Notes under the pieces: generated by a model
What the model was told of the DNA's origin: nothing
Databases searched by the model: none
Seen by the model: the letters and a program-made list of their open reading frames with translations, nothing else
Assembly (NCBI RefSeq): GCF_010686765.1
Contig: NZ_JAAGWF010000002.1
Coordinates: forward strand, 186,001 to 250,000
DNA: 64,000 bases
Direction: 5' to 3'
Source: Geodermatophilus sabuli
Lineage (GTDB): Bacteria > Actinomycetota > Actinomycetes > Mycobacteriales > Geodermatophilaceae
Shown: piece after piece, positions 56,612-64,000 of the stretch
Numbering within the stretch: position 1 is the stretch's first letter
Layout: the number at the start of each line of letters is the position of its first letter
Made by a program: the position numbers and the translations under genes

Positions 56612-57379
56612 TCAGCGGGTGTGCTCAGGGTCTGGCTCCGTCGGCGTCGCCGTTCGGGGCCGCGTGCCGTGCGGGACGCTGGCGAACAGGTCGACCAGGG
56701 CGTCCCAGCGGTTCCTCCGCCCCGGCGGGAAGCGCTGCCGGGACCGGGCGGCGCGCCGGCTGCCGGCGGGGTACCGGCGGCGGGCCCACGGGGAGGTCGG
56801 CCGGGCCAGCCGCAGCGCGGCGAGGACGGCCACGAGCGGCACGAACACCCCCACCACGCCGAGCACGACCCGCCCCTTCAGGATGGCGACGAGGGCGGCG
56901 CACAGGTTCACCAGCAGGGTCAGGGCCACCACGCCCTCGCCCGCTGACCGGTCGGCGTCGAAGGGATTGGCGCCGATCAGCAGGAGCACGCCGATCACCA
57001 GCGCGATGAGCACCGCGTCCACCGAGCTGCGGCCCTCCCGGGACCAGTACACGTCCTCCAGGTGCAGCCACAGCGCGAACTCGTCGAGGGTCAGCGCGGC
57101 GCCGGCGCCGAAGAGCACCGCGAGGAGGCTGCCCCAGCCGCCGCCGGGCCGGTAGGCGAACTCCGCGGTCCCGCTGCCGAGCAGCAGGAAGATGCCGTAG
57201 ACCTCGTGGTGCACGTGCACGCCGCCGACGCTCGCGTCGCGGAAGGGTCCGCGACCGGAGCGGATGGCGTGCGTGACGAACCGGGTGGCGAGGAAGGTCG
57301 TGAGGAAGGCCAGCACCATCCACGCGACCAGCTCGCGCCGCCCGCTGAGCACCGGCAGCAGTTCCGGGTCGAGGCCCAC
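56612..57379 (-). CDS. Membrane protein with His-rich first loop
   Basis: A protein of about 255 residues with perhaps five helices (about 15-35, 48-70, 80-100, 120-140, 150-195) and a long basic C-terminal tail. The segment Gly-Gly-Val-His-Val-His-His-Glu-Val-Tyr-Gly near 52-62 and Leu-Asp-Glu-Phe-Ala-Leu-Trp-Leu-His-Leu-Glu-Asp-Val-Tyr-Trp near 102-116 look like a metal or catalytic site in the membrane. I do not know its function. GTG at 57379 follows GGGGAGGG; an in-frame ATG at 57400 is possible but has a poorer site. Confidence 0.75.
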   Translation of the reverse strand: MGLDPELLPVLSGRRELVAWMVLAFLTTFLATRFVTHAIRSGRGPFRDASVGGVHVHHEVYGIFLLLGSGTAEFAYRPGGGWGSLLAVLFGAGAALTLDEFALWLHLEDVYWSREGRSSVDAVLIALVIGVLLLIGANPFDADRSAGEGVVALTLLVNLCAALVAILKGRVVLGVVGVFVPLVAVLAALRLARPTSPWARRRYPAGSRRAARSRQRFPPGRRNRWDALVDLFASVPHGTRPRTATPTEPDPEHTR

Positions 57380-57541
57380 CGCGCCCTCCCCGGCGCGCAT
57401 CCGGGAGCGCGCCTCCCGCGATCGTGCCGTCGACGTCAACGGGAGCGCACGTCCCTGCACCGGCGACGGCCCCGGACGGCGCACCGGGTATACATCGACC
57501 GGCCCCGCTGACCACCCGTCCCGCACTCCCGGAGGACCACC

Positions 57542-59056
57542 ATGGCCGACGTCGTCAGTGTCGACCCGCGCACCGGAGCGGCCGTCGAGGTCGTCGCCCC
57601 CGAGACCACGACCGAGGAGGTCGGCCGCCTCTGCGCCGCCGCGCTGGCCGCCGCCGCTCCGCTGGAGGAGCTCGGCCGCGCCGGCCGGGCGGCACTGCTG
57701 CGGGCCCTCGCCGACGCCCTGGAGGCCCGGCGGGACGACGTCGTCTCGGTCGCCGACCGGGAGACCGCGCTCGGGCCGACCCGGCTGGGCGGCGAGCTCA
57801 CCCGGACCTGCTACCAGCTGCGGGTCTTCGCCGAGGTGCTGGACGAGGGCAGCTACCTCGAGGCCGCCATCGACCACGCCGGGGACACCCCGATGGGGCC
57901 GCGACCGGACCTGCGCCGGATGCTCGTCCCGATCGGCCCGGTGGCCGTCTTCGGCGCGAGCAACTTCCCGCTCGCCTTCTCCGTGCCCGGCGGCGACACC
58001 GCCTCGGCGCTCGCCGCCGGCTGCCCCGTCGTGGTCAAGGCGCACGCCTCGCACCCGGCGACCTCGCAGCTGGTCTTCGACGTCCTCGCGGCGGCCGCCG
58101 GCGGGGCCGGCGCCCCGGAGGGGACGCTCGGCATCGTGCACGGCCTGCAGGCCGGGGCCGACCTGGTCGCCCACCCCGCCATCCGGGCCGTGGGCTTCAC
58201 CGGCTCGCTGTCCGGCGGCCGGGCCCTGCAGCAGATCATCGAGCAGCGCCCCGACCCCGTGCCCTTCTACGGCGAGCTGAGCAGCCTCAACCCGGTCGTC
58301 GTCACGCCGCGGGCGACCGCCGAGCGCGGCACCACGATCGGTCGCGAGCTGGTGGGGTCGTTCACCCTCGGTGCCGGCCAGTTCTGCACCAAGCCCGGCC
58401 TGGCCTTCGTACCCGCCGGTGCCGACGGCGACCGGCTGGTCGACGCGATGGCCGAGGCGGTGCGCGCCGTCGGCACGCAGATCCTGCTCAACGAGGGCAT
58501 CGCCGCCTCGTACGGCCGCGTCTCCGACCAGCTGGCCACGGCCCCGGGGGTCGAGGAGGTGGCCCGCGCCGAGGAGCCCTCCGGCCCGGGCTTCGGGGCG
58601 GCAGCCCGGCTGCTGACGACGTCGGCCCGGGACCTGCCGCCCGAGGTCACCGAGGAGTGCTTCGGCCCGGTCTCCGTCGTGGCCCGCTACGACGGTGAGG
58701 AGGAGCTGCTCGCCGCCCTCGACGCCATGCCCTCCTCGCTCACCGCGACGGTGCTCCGCGGCGACGGCGAGACCGAGCTGCCGCTGGCCGTCTCGCAGGA
58801 GCTGCGCACCCGCGCGGGGCGCCTGGTCTACGACGCCTACCCGACCGGGGTGGCGGTCTCGTGGGCGCAGCACCACGGCGGGCCGTGGCCCTCGACCAAC
58901 TCCCAGCACACCTCGGTGGGCACCACGGCGATCCGGCGGTTCCTGCGACCGGTGACCTGGCAGGGCGCTCCGCAGGACCTGCTCCCCGCGGAGCTCACCG
59001 ACGACCACGACGCCATCCCGCGGCGGGTCGACGGGGTCCTGCGGCTGCCCGGGTGA
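57542..59056 (+). CDS. Aldehyde dehydrogenase, 2-oxoglutarate-semialdehyde type
   Basis: A 504-residue ALDH. Typical of the NADP-linked ketoglutarate-semialdehyde group are Gly-Ala-Ser-Asn-Phe-Pro-Leu-Ala-Phe-Ser near 139, Gly-Phe-Thr-Gly-Ser, the catalytic Glu in Tyr-Gly-Glu-Leu-Ser-Ser-Leu-Asn-Pro near 244, and the nucleophilic Cys in Gly-Gln-Phe-Cys-Thr-Lys-Pro-Gly-Leu near 282. The group ends uronate, aldarate and pentose-acid pathways by forming 2-oxoglutarate. GGAGG precedes the ATG. It converges on an IclR gene with 13 bases between. A TATACA hexamer at 57489-57494 may be its -10 box. Confidence 0.88.
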   Translation: MADVVSVDPRTGAAVEVVAPETTTEEVGRLCAAALAAAAPLEELGRAGRAALLRALADALEARRDDVVSVADRETALGPTRLGGELTRTCYQLRVFAEVLDEGSYLEAAIDHAGDTPMGPRPDLRRMLVPIGPVAVFGASNFPLAFSVPGGDTASALAAGCPVVVKAHASHPATSQLVFDVLAAAAGGAGAPEGTLGIVHGLQAGADLVAHPAIRAVGFTGSLSGGRALQQIIEQRPDPVPFYGELSSLNPVVVTPRATAERGTTIGRELVGSFTLGAGQFCTKPGLAFVPAGADGDRLVDAMAEAVRAVGTQILLNEGIAASYGRVSDQLATAPGVEEVARAEEPSGPGFGAAARLLTTSARDLPPEVTEECFGPVSVVARYDGEEELLAALDAMPSSLTATVLRGDGETELPLAVSQELRTRAGRLVYDAYPTGVAVSWAQHHGGPWPSTNSQHTSVGTTAIRRFLRPVTWQGAPQDLLPAELTDDHDAIPRRVDGVLRLPG

Positions 59057-59069
59057 GCCGGCCGTCCTG

Positions 59070-59975
59070 CTACAGCCGGGCGCGGAGCCGGCCGACCAGG
59101 TCGTCCAGCACGCCGCGGATGACCTCTCGACGGGCGTCGTCCATCGTGTCGTCCGAGGCCGAGATGCTGACGGCGAGCAGGCCGCCGTCGGCGTGACTGG
59201 TCGGGAAGCCGGTGCTGACGCAGGTCAGGCCGGTGATGACCCCTCCGTCGTCGTAGGCGTACCCGGTGGTGCGGGCGTCGGCGATCTCCTTGAGCAGTCC
59301 GCGGCGCGAGGTGATCGACCTGCGGGTCAGCCGGGGCAGCTCCGGCGTCCGTGCCAGCCGGCGGTCGAGCTCGTCGGGCGCGAGCATGGACATGAGGACC
59401 TTGCCGCACGCGGTGCAGTTCGCCGGGACGCGCCGGCCGATCCCGACGCCCAGGCCCAGCCGCAGGCCGCTGTTGCAGTCCTGCTCCGCGAGGTAGACCG
59501 CCTGCAGGTCCTCGTCCAGCACCGCCAGCTGCACCACGGCGTTCAGGTCCAGGGGCGCGTCGCGGCACACGTCGTAGAACTCGGTGACCATGTTGACGCT
59601 GCTCACGTAGGCCGACCCGAGCTCGAGCAGGCCCCGGCCGAGCTGGAAGCCGTCCCGCGACTGGCGGATCAGCTGCCCCCGGACCAGCGCCCCGCAGAGG
59701 TTGTAGGCGGTCGACTTGGGCAGGTCCAGCGTCCGGGCGATCTCGGTGATCGTGTAGCCGTGCTGCGGCGACTCCTGCAGCAGGTGCAGGACGCGCAGCG
59801 CCCGGTCGAGCGCCGGCACGGCCGACCGGCTCCCGTCGGCGGAGCTCCGGTCGGGCCCGCCGGACGCTGGATCACGAGCTGACGACACGCGGGCCCCCTT
59901 CGACTGTGCCTGGTCGCTGTTCAACATACTGGAATCGCGTTCATCATGTTGACACTGGTGGGTTGCCTCCATCAC
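59070..59975 (-). CDS. IclR family transcriptional regulator of the dioxygenase cluster
   Basis: A 301-residue IclR protein. A polar, Ser-rich extension of about 50 residues precedes the winged helix (about 52-110) with Ile-Thr-Glu-Ile-Ala-Arg-Thr-Leu-Asp-Leu-Pro-Lys-Ser-Thr-Ala-Tyr. The effector domain contains Cys-Thr-Ala-Cys-Gly-Lys-Val-Leu and Gly-Tyr-Ala-Tyr-Asp-Asp-Gly-Gly. Divergent position to a ring-cleavage dioxygenase suggests it controls that cluster, as PcaR- and PobR-like proteins do. The start is uncertain: GTG at 59975 has a fair GAGG, and an internal ATG at 59927 has none. Confidence 0.87.
   Translation of the reverse strand: MMEATHQCQHDERDSSMLNSDQAQSKGARVSSARDPASGGPDRSSADGSRSAVPALDRALRVLHLLQESPQHGYTITEIARTLDLPKSTAYNLCGALVRGQLIRQSRDGFQLGRGLLELGSAYVSSVNMVTEFYDVCRDAPLDLNAVVQLAVLDEDLQAVYLAEQDCNSGLRLGLGVGIGRRVPANCTACGKVLMSMLAPDELDRRLARTPELPRLTRRSITSRRGLLKEIADARTTGYAYDDGGVITGLTCVSTGFPTSHADGGLLAVSISASDDTMDDARREVIRGVLDDLVGRLRARL
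59921..59952. promoter_or_regulatory. Inverted repeat TCAACAT-N18-ATGTTGA between iclR and the dioxygenase
   Basis: Seven-base perfect arms (59921-59927 and 59946-59952) flank 18 bases in the divergent region. A plus-strand TTGACA (59949-59954) begins within the right arm and might be the -35 of the dioxygenase promoter. Part of the repeat may be coding if the longer IclR start is used. Confidence 0.4.
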
Positions 59976-60043
59976 TGTTGCCGCCTCACTGCAGGCCGGC
60001 TCGGACGCCTCCGTCCCCGCCGGCCCGGGAACGGGAGTGCGAC

Positions 60044-60967
60044 GTGATCATCGAGGACGCGAACCACATCACCAACGCAGTGCTCGCCGAGACCGAGCGG
60101 GCCGACGACCCCCGCTTCCAGGAACTCGTGCAGGCACTGGTCCGGCACCTGCACGACTTCGCCCGCGAGGTGCGCCTCACCGAGGCCGAGTTCAACGCCG
60201 CCATCGACATCGTGGCGAAGCTCGGGCAGATGACCACGCCCAGCCACAACGAGGTCCGGCTGATGGCCGGCTCCCTCGGGCTGTCGACGCTGGTGACGCT
60301 GATGAACAACGGGGACGAGGGGAAGCCGACCTCGGCGAACCTGCTCGGCCCCTTCTGGCGGGCCGGCAGCCCGACGATGCGCAACGGCGACTCCATCGTC
60401 CGCTCGCCCACCGACGGGCCGCCCCTGTTCTTCACCGGCCGCGTCGTCGACCTGCAGGGCGAGCCGGTCGAGGGTGCCGAGGTCGACGTGTGGCACGCCT
60501 CGCCGGTGGGTCTCTACGAGAACCAGGACCCCGACCAGGCCGAGTGGAACCTGCGCGGCAAGTTCTTCACCGACGCCGACGGGGTCTTCGCCTTCCAGAG
60601 CATCAAGCCCTCGGGCTACCCGGTGCCCATGGGGGGACCGGTGGGGGACCTCCTCAACCGCCTCAAGCGGCACCCGTTCCGGCCGGCCCACCTGCACGCG
60701 CTGATCTACAAGCCCGGCTACAAGACGATCGCCTCCCAGCTCTACAGCCACGACGACCCGATGCTGGAGACCGACGCCCAGTTCGGGGTCGTCGGCACCC
60801 TGATCGGCACCTACGTGCACCACGAGGGCGAGCCGGCGCCCGACCCCGCGGTGGACGAGGACTGGTACAGCCTCGAGCACACCTTCACCATCGAGCCCGG
60901 GAAGGCGTTCCTGCCCACCCCGCCGGTGTCGGCCAAGCGCGAGACGAAGCTGGAGACCCAGGCGTGA
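60044..60967 (+). CDS. Intradiol ring-cleavage dioxygenase (hydroxyquinol/catechol type)
   Basis: A 307-residue Fe(III) dioxygenase. An N-terminal helical dimerisation domain (about 1-105) precedes the catalytic beta-sandwich. The four iron ligands can be placed: Tyr in Gly-Leu-Tyr-Glu-Asn near 162, Tyr in Ser-Gly-Tyr-Pro-Val-Pro near 195, and two His in Pro-Ala-His-Leu-His-Ala. It would cleave catechol, hydroxyquinol or a related diol between the hydroxyls. Length and sequence fit hydroxyquinol 1,2-dioxygenase best, without certainty. The GTG has GGGAG upstream. It is coupled to the next gene by a GTGA overlap. Confidence 0.88.
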   Translation: MIIEDANHITNAVLAETERADDPRFQELVQALVRHLHDFAREVRLTEAEFNAAIDIVAKLGQMTTPSHNEVRLMAGSLGLSTLVTLMNNGDEGKPTSANLLGPFWRAGSPTMRNGDSIVRSPTDGPPLFFTGRVVDLQGEPVEGAEVDVWHASPVGLYENQDPDQAEWNLRGKFFTDADGVFAFQSIKPSGYPVPMGGPVGDLLNRLKRHPFRPAHLHALIYKPGYKTIASQLYSHDDPMLETDAQFGVVGTLIGTYVHHEGEPAPDPAVDEDWYSLEHTFTIEPGKAFLPTPPVSAKRETKLETQA

Positions 60968-61446
60968 CCAACTCCGGAGGCGTGGGGTGCGACTTCACCC
61001 CCGAGAGCATGGAGCGCTTCATCCGCGACTACTTCGCCGCCTGCAACGAGGGGGACGTCGACGGGGTGGCCAGCTACTTCGAGCCCGACGGGGTGCACTA
61101 CTTCCCCCCGGGCATGTACGAGGGGCCGTTCCGCGGGGCGCGCACCATCGGCGAGAAGTGGCACGCCGCGGTGACCGAGGGCGGCTCCTTCTGGACGATC
61201 GACCAGATGATGACCGACCCGCCGACCCGGCGCGCGGTCATCGAGTGGTCGCACTTCAAGCGCCGGGCGGGGGTGCTGCTGCGCGGCGACGAGTGGTACG
61301 TCTTCAGCGAGCGGGGCTTCATCCAGGAGATCCGCGCCTACTACGCGTCCCCGCAGGACCCGGAGCTCTCCGTCCTGCAGATCGAGGGCTACGACTACGA
61401 GGGCCTCGGCTACGCCACGTCCGCGCCTCCGCTCGAGGACTCGTGA
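60964..61446 (+). CDS. SnoaL/NTF2-like protein
   Basis: A 160-residue cone-shaped alpha+beta protein. Opening helix Phe-Ile-Arg-Asp-Tyr-Phe-Ala-Ala-Cys-Asn-Glu-Gly-Asp-Val-Asp-Gly, then Tyr-Phe-Glu-Pro-Asp-Gly-Val-His-Tyr-Phe-Pro-Pro-Gly are the usual SnoaL start. Family members isomerise, hydrate or cyclise small substrates. Sandwiched between dioxygenase and FAH-hydrolase genes with overlaps on both sides, it may isomerise or lactonise the ring-cleavage product. Its catalytic residues are not certain. Confidence 0.82.
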   Translation: MTNSGGVGCDFTPESMERFIRDYFAACNEGDVDGVASYFEPDGVHYFPPGMYEGPFRGARTIGEKWHAAVTEGGSFWTIDQMMTDPPTRRAVIEWSHFKRRAGVLLRGDEWYVFSERGFIQEIRAYYASPQDPELSVLQIEGYDYEGLGYATSAPPLEDS

Positions 61447-62267
61447 TGGAGGAGGTCCGTCGCATCCTGCTCGACGGCGCGCCGGTCGAGATGGTCCGGC
61501 GCGGCGACGTGCTGGAGGCTCCCGACGGGCGCCGGATCGCCCCCGACGACGCCGTCCACCTGCCGCCGGCCGTCCCGACCAAGATCATCTGCGCGCACCT
61601 CAACTACCAGAACCGGATCGACGAGCTGAAGACGGAGGGCCCGCCGGCGCCCAACTACTTCTTCAAGCCGCCGTCCGCGCTGACGGCGCACAAGGGCACG
61701 GTGATCCGCCCCCGGGGCTGCCGGTTCCTCAACTACGAGGGCGAGGTGGCGATCGTGATCGGCCGGGCGACGCGCAACGTCGGCGTCGCCTCCGCGCTGG
61801 ACGCGGTCGCCGGCTTCACGCTGGCCAACGACTTCGCCCTGCACGACTTCCGGCACGCCGACCGGGGGTCGATGCTGCGGGTGAAGGGCGCCGACACGCT
61901 GGCACCGGTCGGGCCGGGACTGGTGCGCGGCTGGGTGCCGGGGGACCAGGTCCTGCGGACGACGGTCAACGGGACGGTCGTCCAGGAGTCGACCCTGGGC
62001 GGCATGGTGTTCTCGATGAGCTACCTCATCGCGGACCTCTCCCGGATGATGACGCTCCTGCCCGGGGACATGATCTTCTCCGGCACGCCGGCCAACTCGC
62101 GCCCCGTGGAGCCCGGGGACGTGGTCACCGTCGAGTGCGACGGGCTCGGGGTGCTCGAGAACCGGATCGCCGAGGGCGAGCACGACATCCTGGACGAGGC
62201 GGGCTGGATGCCCGAGTCGAGCGACCAGGCACTCGGCGTCGCACTGGGCGAGCAGCTCCGGGAGTGA
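61446..62267 (+). CDS. Fumarylacetoacetate hydrolase family protein
   Basis: A 273-residue protein. Metal-binding Tyr-Glu-Gly-Glu-Val-Ala near residue 99, Ala-Asn-Asp-Phe-Ala, and Met-Ile-Phe-Ser-Gly-Thr-Pro-Ala-Asn-Ser are diagnostic. Relatives hydrolyse acylpyruvates or isomerise/decarboxylate 2-hydroxyhepta-2,4-dienedioate in aromatic pathways, which fits the cluster. The ATG overlaps the stop of the upstream gene by one base (TGATG). Confidence 0.9.
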   Translation: MEEVRRILLDGAPVEMVRRGDVLEAPDGRRIAPDDAVHLPPAVPTKIICAHLNYQNRIDELKTEGPPAPNYFFKPPSALTAHKGTVIRPRGCRFLNYEGEVAIVIGRATRNVGVASALDAVAGFTLANDFALHDFRHADRGSMLRVKGADTLAPVGPGLVRGWVPGDQVLRTTVNGTVVQESTLGGMVFSMSYLIADLSRMMTLLPGDMIFSGTPANSRPVEPGDVVTVECDGLGVLENRIAEGEHDILDEAGWMPESSDQALGVALGEQLRE

Positions 62268-62354
62268 CCGACCGGATGCCTCGCGGATCCCGGCTCCCGC
62301 GAGGCCGCTGAGCCCGGCCGAGCCGGCCGCTCGACGCGTTCCTCCCACACGGTC

Positions 62355-62381
62355 GCGCACCGCCCTGCGGTGGCGCACCGC
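62355..62381. promoter_or_regulatory. Repeated GCGCACCGC and a GCGGTG/CACCGC palindrome
   Basis: GCGCACCGC occurs twice (62355-62363 and 62373-62381, 18 bases apart). The second overlaps a perfect palindrome, GCGGTG-GCG-CACCGC (62367-62381). It stands in the 181-base gap before the coupled ORF and ThDP gene, as an operator would. Confidence 0.4.
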
Positions 62382-62448
62382 GTTCTGCGCTGGCACTGCC
62401 CGTCGCGCCTCCCGGCCGCCGGGCCCTCCACCATCGAAGGGAACCCCC

Positions 62449-62541
62449 ATGCGCGCCGTCTCCGGGCCGGGCACGGTCCACCGCAGCGACCCGGTCCGGC
62501 TGGACGCCACCGGGGCCGGCGCCCCGGCGGTGGCGCGGTGA
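62449..62541 (+). CDS. 30-codon ORF coupled to the ThDP enzyme
   Basis: A short frame from an ATG with AGGGAA upstream encodes 30 residues (Met-Arg-Ala-Val-Ser-Gly-Pro-Gly-Thr-Val...). Its TGA overlaps the GTG of the next gene (GTGA), so it would set up translational coupling. It might be a leader peptide or the remnant of a dehydrogenase, whose family often begins Met-Arg-Ala-Val. Coding function is unproven. Confidence 0.4.
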   Translation: MRAVSGPGTVHRSDPVRLDATGAGAPAVAR

Positions 62542-64000
62542 GCGCGGTGCTGCGGCCCGCGGGGGCCGCGCCGGCCGTCCGGGAGGCGCCGGCCTTCGAG
62601 GCGGTGGCCGAGCTGCTCGCCGAGCTCGGTGCCGACGTGGTGTTCAGCCTGCTCGGCAGCGGCAACTTCCTCCTGGTCCAGCGCATGGTCAGCCGGCACG
62701 GCGTCGCCCACCGCTGGGCGCGGCACGAGGCCGGGGTGGTCGCCATGGCCGACGGCTGGGCCCGCGCCACGGGCCGGGTCGGCGTCTGCACCCTGCACCA
62801 GGGGCCGGGCCTGACCAACGCGGTGACGGCGCTGACCGAGGCGGCCAAGGCGCACACCCCCCTGCTGGTGGTCGTGGGTGACTCCTCCACGACCGGCACG
62901 AACCTGGACAACCAGCGCATCGACCAGGAGGCGTTCGTCCGGGCCACCGGAGCGGGCGTCGAGCGGGTCCTGCGGGGCGCCTCGGCGCTGGTCCAGACCC
63001 GGCGGGCCTGGGTGCGCGCGGCCACCGAGCGCCGGCCGGTGGTGCTCGTGCTGCCGATCGACGTCCAGCGCGAGACCTGCCGCACCGGTGGTGGCGTCGT
63101 CCTCCCGGAGCCGTCCACCACGGTGCCGCACGAGGGGGCGCTGCGCCGGGCCGCGGACCTGCTGGCGGCCGCGCAGCGCCCGCTGGTCCTGGCCGGCCGG
63201 GGCGCCTTCGGACCGGGCGCCGAGGACGCCGTCCTGGCGCTCGGCGACCGGCTGGGGGCCCTCTTCGCGACGACCGCCCTGGGCAAGGGCCTGTTCGCCG
63301 GCAGCCCGTGGTGCGTGGGGATCAGCGGTGGCTTCGCCTCGCCCCGGGCCCGGGAACTGATCGCGCAGGCCGACCTGGTCGTCTCCGTCGGCGCCACGCT
63401 CAACGGCTGGACGACGCAGAAGGACCAGGTGATCGGCGCCGGCGTCCCGCTGATCACGGTCAACGACGACCCGGCGGCACTGGCCGGCCACCGGACCCCC
63501 GACCTCGCCCTGATCGGGGACGCCGGGGCGACCGCGGCGGCGCTGTCGGCCCTGCTCGGCCCGGGCGGGGACGTCGCGACGGGCTGGCGTACCCGGTTGG
63601 ACGCGTCGCACGTCTCCGACCCCGGGTGGGACCTGGTGTACGAGGGCAGCGCGACGACGATCGACCCGCGCGAGGTGCTCGTCGAGCTCGATGCGCTGCT
63701 CCCGTCGCCGCGCACCGTCGTCACCGACAGCGGCCGCTACGTCGGCTGGGTCGCGATGCACGTCGGCGTCGACCAGCCCAGGAGCTTCGTCTTCACGCAG
63801 GCGTTCATGTCGCTGGGGCTGGGCCTGGCCTCGGGGCTGGGCGCCGCCGTCGGCCGGCCCGGTGCCTTCCCGATGGTGGTCACCGGCGACGGCGGCCTGT
63901 TCATGAACCTGGGGGAACTCGACAGCCTCGCGGCCCAGGGCGACCCGGTCCTGGTCGTGGTCATGGACGACGGCGCCTACGGCGCCGAGGTCCACCTGTT
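62538..64000 (+). CDS. ThDP-dependent enzyme, acetolactate synthase-like (cut by right edge)
   Basis: About 487 residues are visible and the frame is open at the right edge. The catalytic Glu is in Arg-His-Glu-Ala-Gly-Val near residue 65, and the ThDP/Mg motif Gly-Asp-Gly-Gly-Leu-Phe-Met-Asn...Met-Asp-Asp-Gly-Ala-Tyr-Gly is reached near the end. It closely follows the pattern of the enzyme at 9519-11168 (Leu-His-Gln-Gly-Pro-Gly-Leu-Thr-Asn-Ala-Val-Thr-Ala-Leu-Thr-Glu-Ala). In a ring-cleavage cluster it may decarboxylate or condense a 2-oxoacid product. Confidence 0.87.
   Translation, partial: MSAVLRPAGAAPAVREAPAFEAVAELLAELGADVVFSLLGSGNFLLVQRMVSRHGVAHRWARHEAGVVAMADGWARATGRVGVCTLHQGPGLTNAVTALTEAAKAHTPLLVVVGDSSTTGTNLDNQRIDQEAFVRATGAGVERVLRGASALVQTRRAWVRAATERRPVVLVLPIDVQRETCRTGGGVVLPEPSTTVPHEGALRRAADLLAAAQRPLVLAGRGAFGPGAEDAVLALGDRLGALFATTALGKGLFAGSPWCVGISGGFASPRARELIAQADLVVSVGATLNGWTTQKDQVIGAGVPLITVNDDPAALAGHRTPDLALIGDAGATAAALSALLGPGGDVATGWRTRLDASHVSDPGWDLVYEGSATTIDPREVLVELDALLPSPRTVVTDSGRYVGWVAMHVGVDQPRSFVFTQAFMSLGLGLASGLGAAVGRPGAFPMVVTGDGGLFMNLGELDSLAAQGDPVLVVVMDDGAYGAEVHL

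Noticed and set aside
1-64000. tRNA, rRNA, CRISPR, transposase, integrase or attachment sites
   Set aside because: I looked for T-loop and anticodon patterns, regular spaced repeats, DDE or recombinase motifs, and terminal inverted repeats, and found none I could support.

Overview
The window is very GC-rich, codes densely on both strands, and carries actinobacterial hallmarks: a WhiB regulator of the WhiB2/WhmD type, paired GAF-ANTAR proteins, a LigB-type ATP-dependent DNA ligase, a c-di-AMP riboswitch ahead of a secreted protein, and many GTG starts and apparently leaderless genes. The gene content would suit Geodermatophilaceae or a related soil or rock actinobacterium; that placement is inference. 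I see no tRNA, rRNA, CRISPR array, prophage or insertion sequence. Two genes are cut by the edges: a DUF2207-type membrane protein on the left and a ThDP enzyme on the right.

Region by region: 1-13,500 is a catabolic block with an acyl-CoA synthetase/crotonase operon, a PaaX-type repressor, two tandem IclR regulators, two luciferase-like monooxygenases, a quinone oxidoreductase, and an operon of an orphan ABC binding protein, ThDP enzyme, two MaoC hydratases and an SDR. The acyl-CoA synthetase operon and the IclR pair have almost identical promoters with a built-in palindrome. 13,500-22,400 holds a SpoIIE-type phosphatase, LigB, a cold-shock protein, secreted and membrane proteins, a family A DNA polymerase without a 5'-nuclease, and a broken, internally inverted response-regulator gene. 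22,400-28,400 has the riboswitch-controlled secreted protein, an amidase-TetR-P450 operon and WhiB. 28,400-41,300 holds transport, UbiB-like kinase, two-component, App1-type, GAF-ANTAR, Crp-like and LtrA genes plus an SDR with damaged active-site motifs.

41,300-49,400 is the most interesting region. It contains a convincing D-galactonate dehydratase (DgoD), a PfkB-type sugar-acid kinase, a DHDPS-family aldolase, two 2-hydroxyacid dehydrogenases, an FMN alpha-hydroxyacid oxidase, and, at the head of the coupled operon, an Nramp-fold transporter in which the metal-binding motifs are replaced. The context suggests this protein imports a sugar acid rather than a metal. A GTGA-N6-TCAC palindrome (CRP-like) sits just before its start codon.

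49,400-57,500 has lipid enzymes and a 905-residue MalT-like regulator followed by two genes whose promoters share a four-half-site TGGTGA/TCACCA array with a -10 box at an identical offset, which looks like a self-contained regulon. 57,500-64,000 is a second catabolic block: ketoglutarate-semialdehyde-type dehydrogenase, IclR regulator, intradiol ring-cleavage dioxygenase, SnoaL-like protein, FAH-family hydrolase, a 30-codon coupled ORF, and a ThDP enzyme resembling the one near 10,000.
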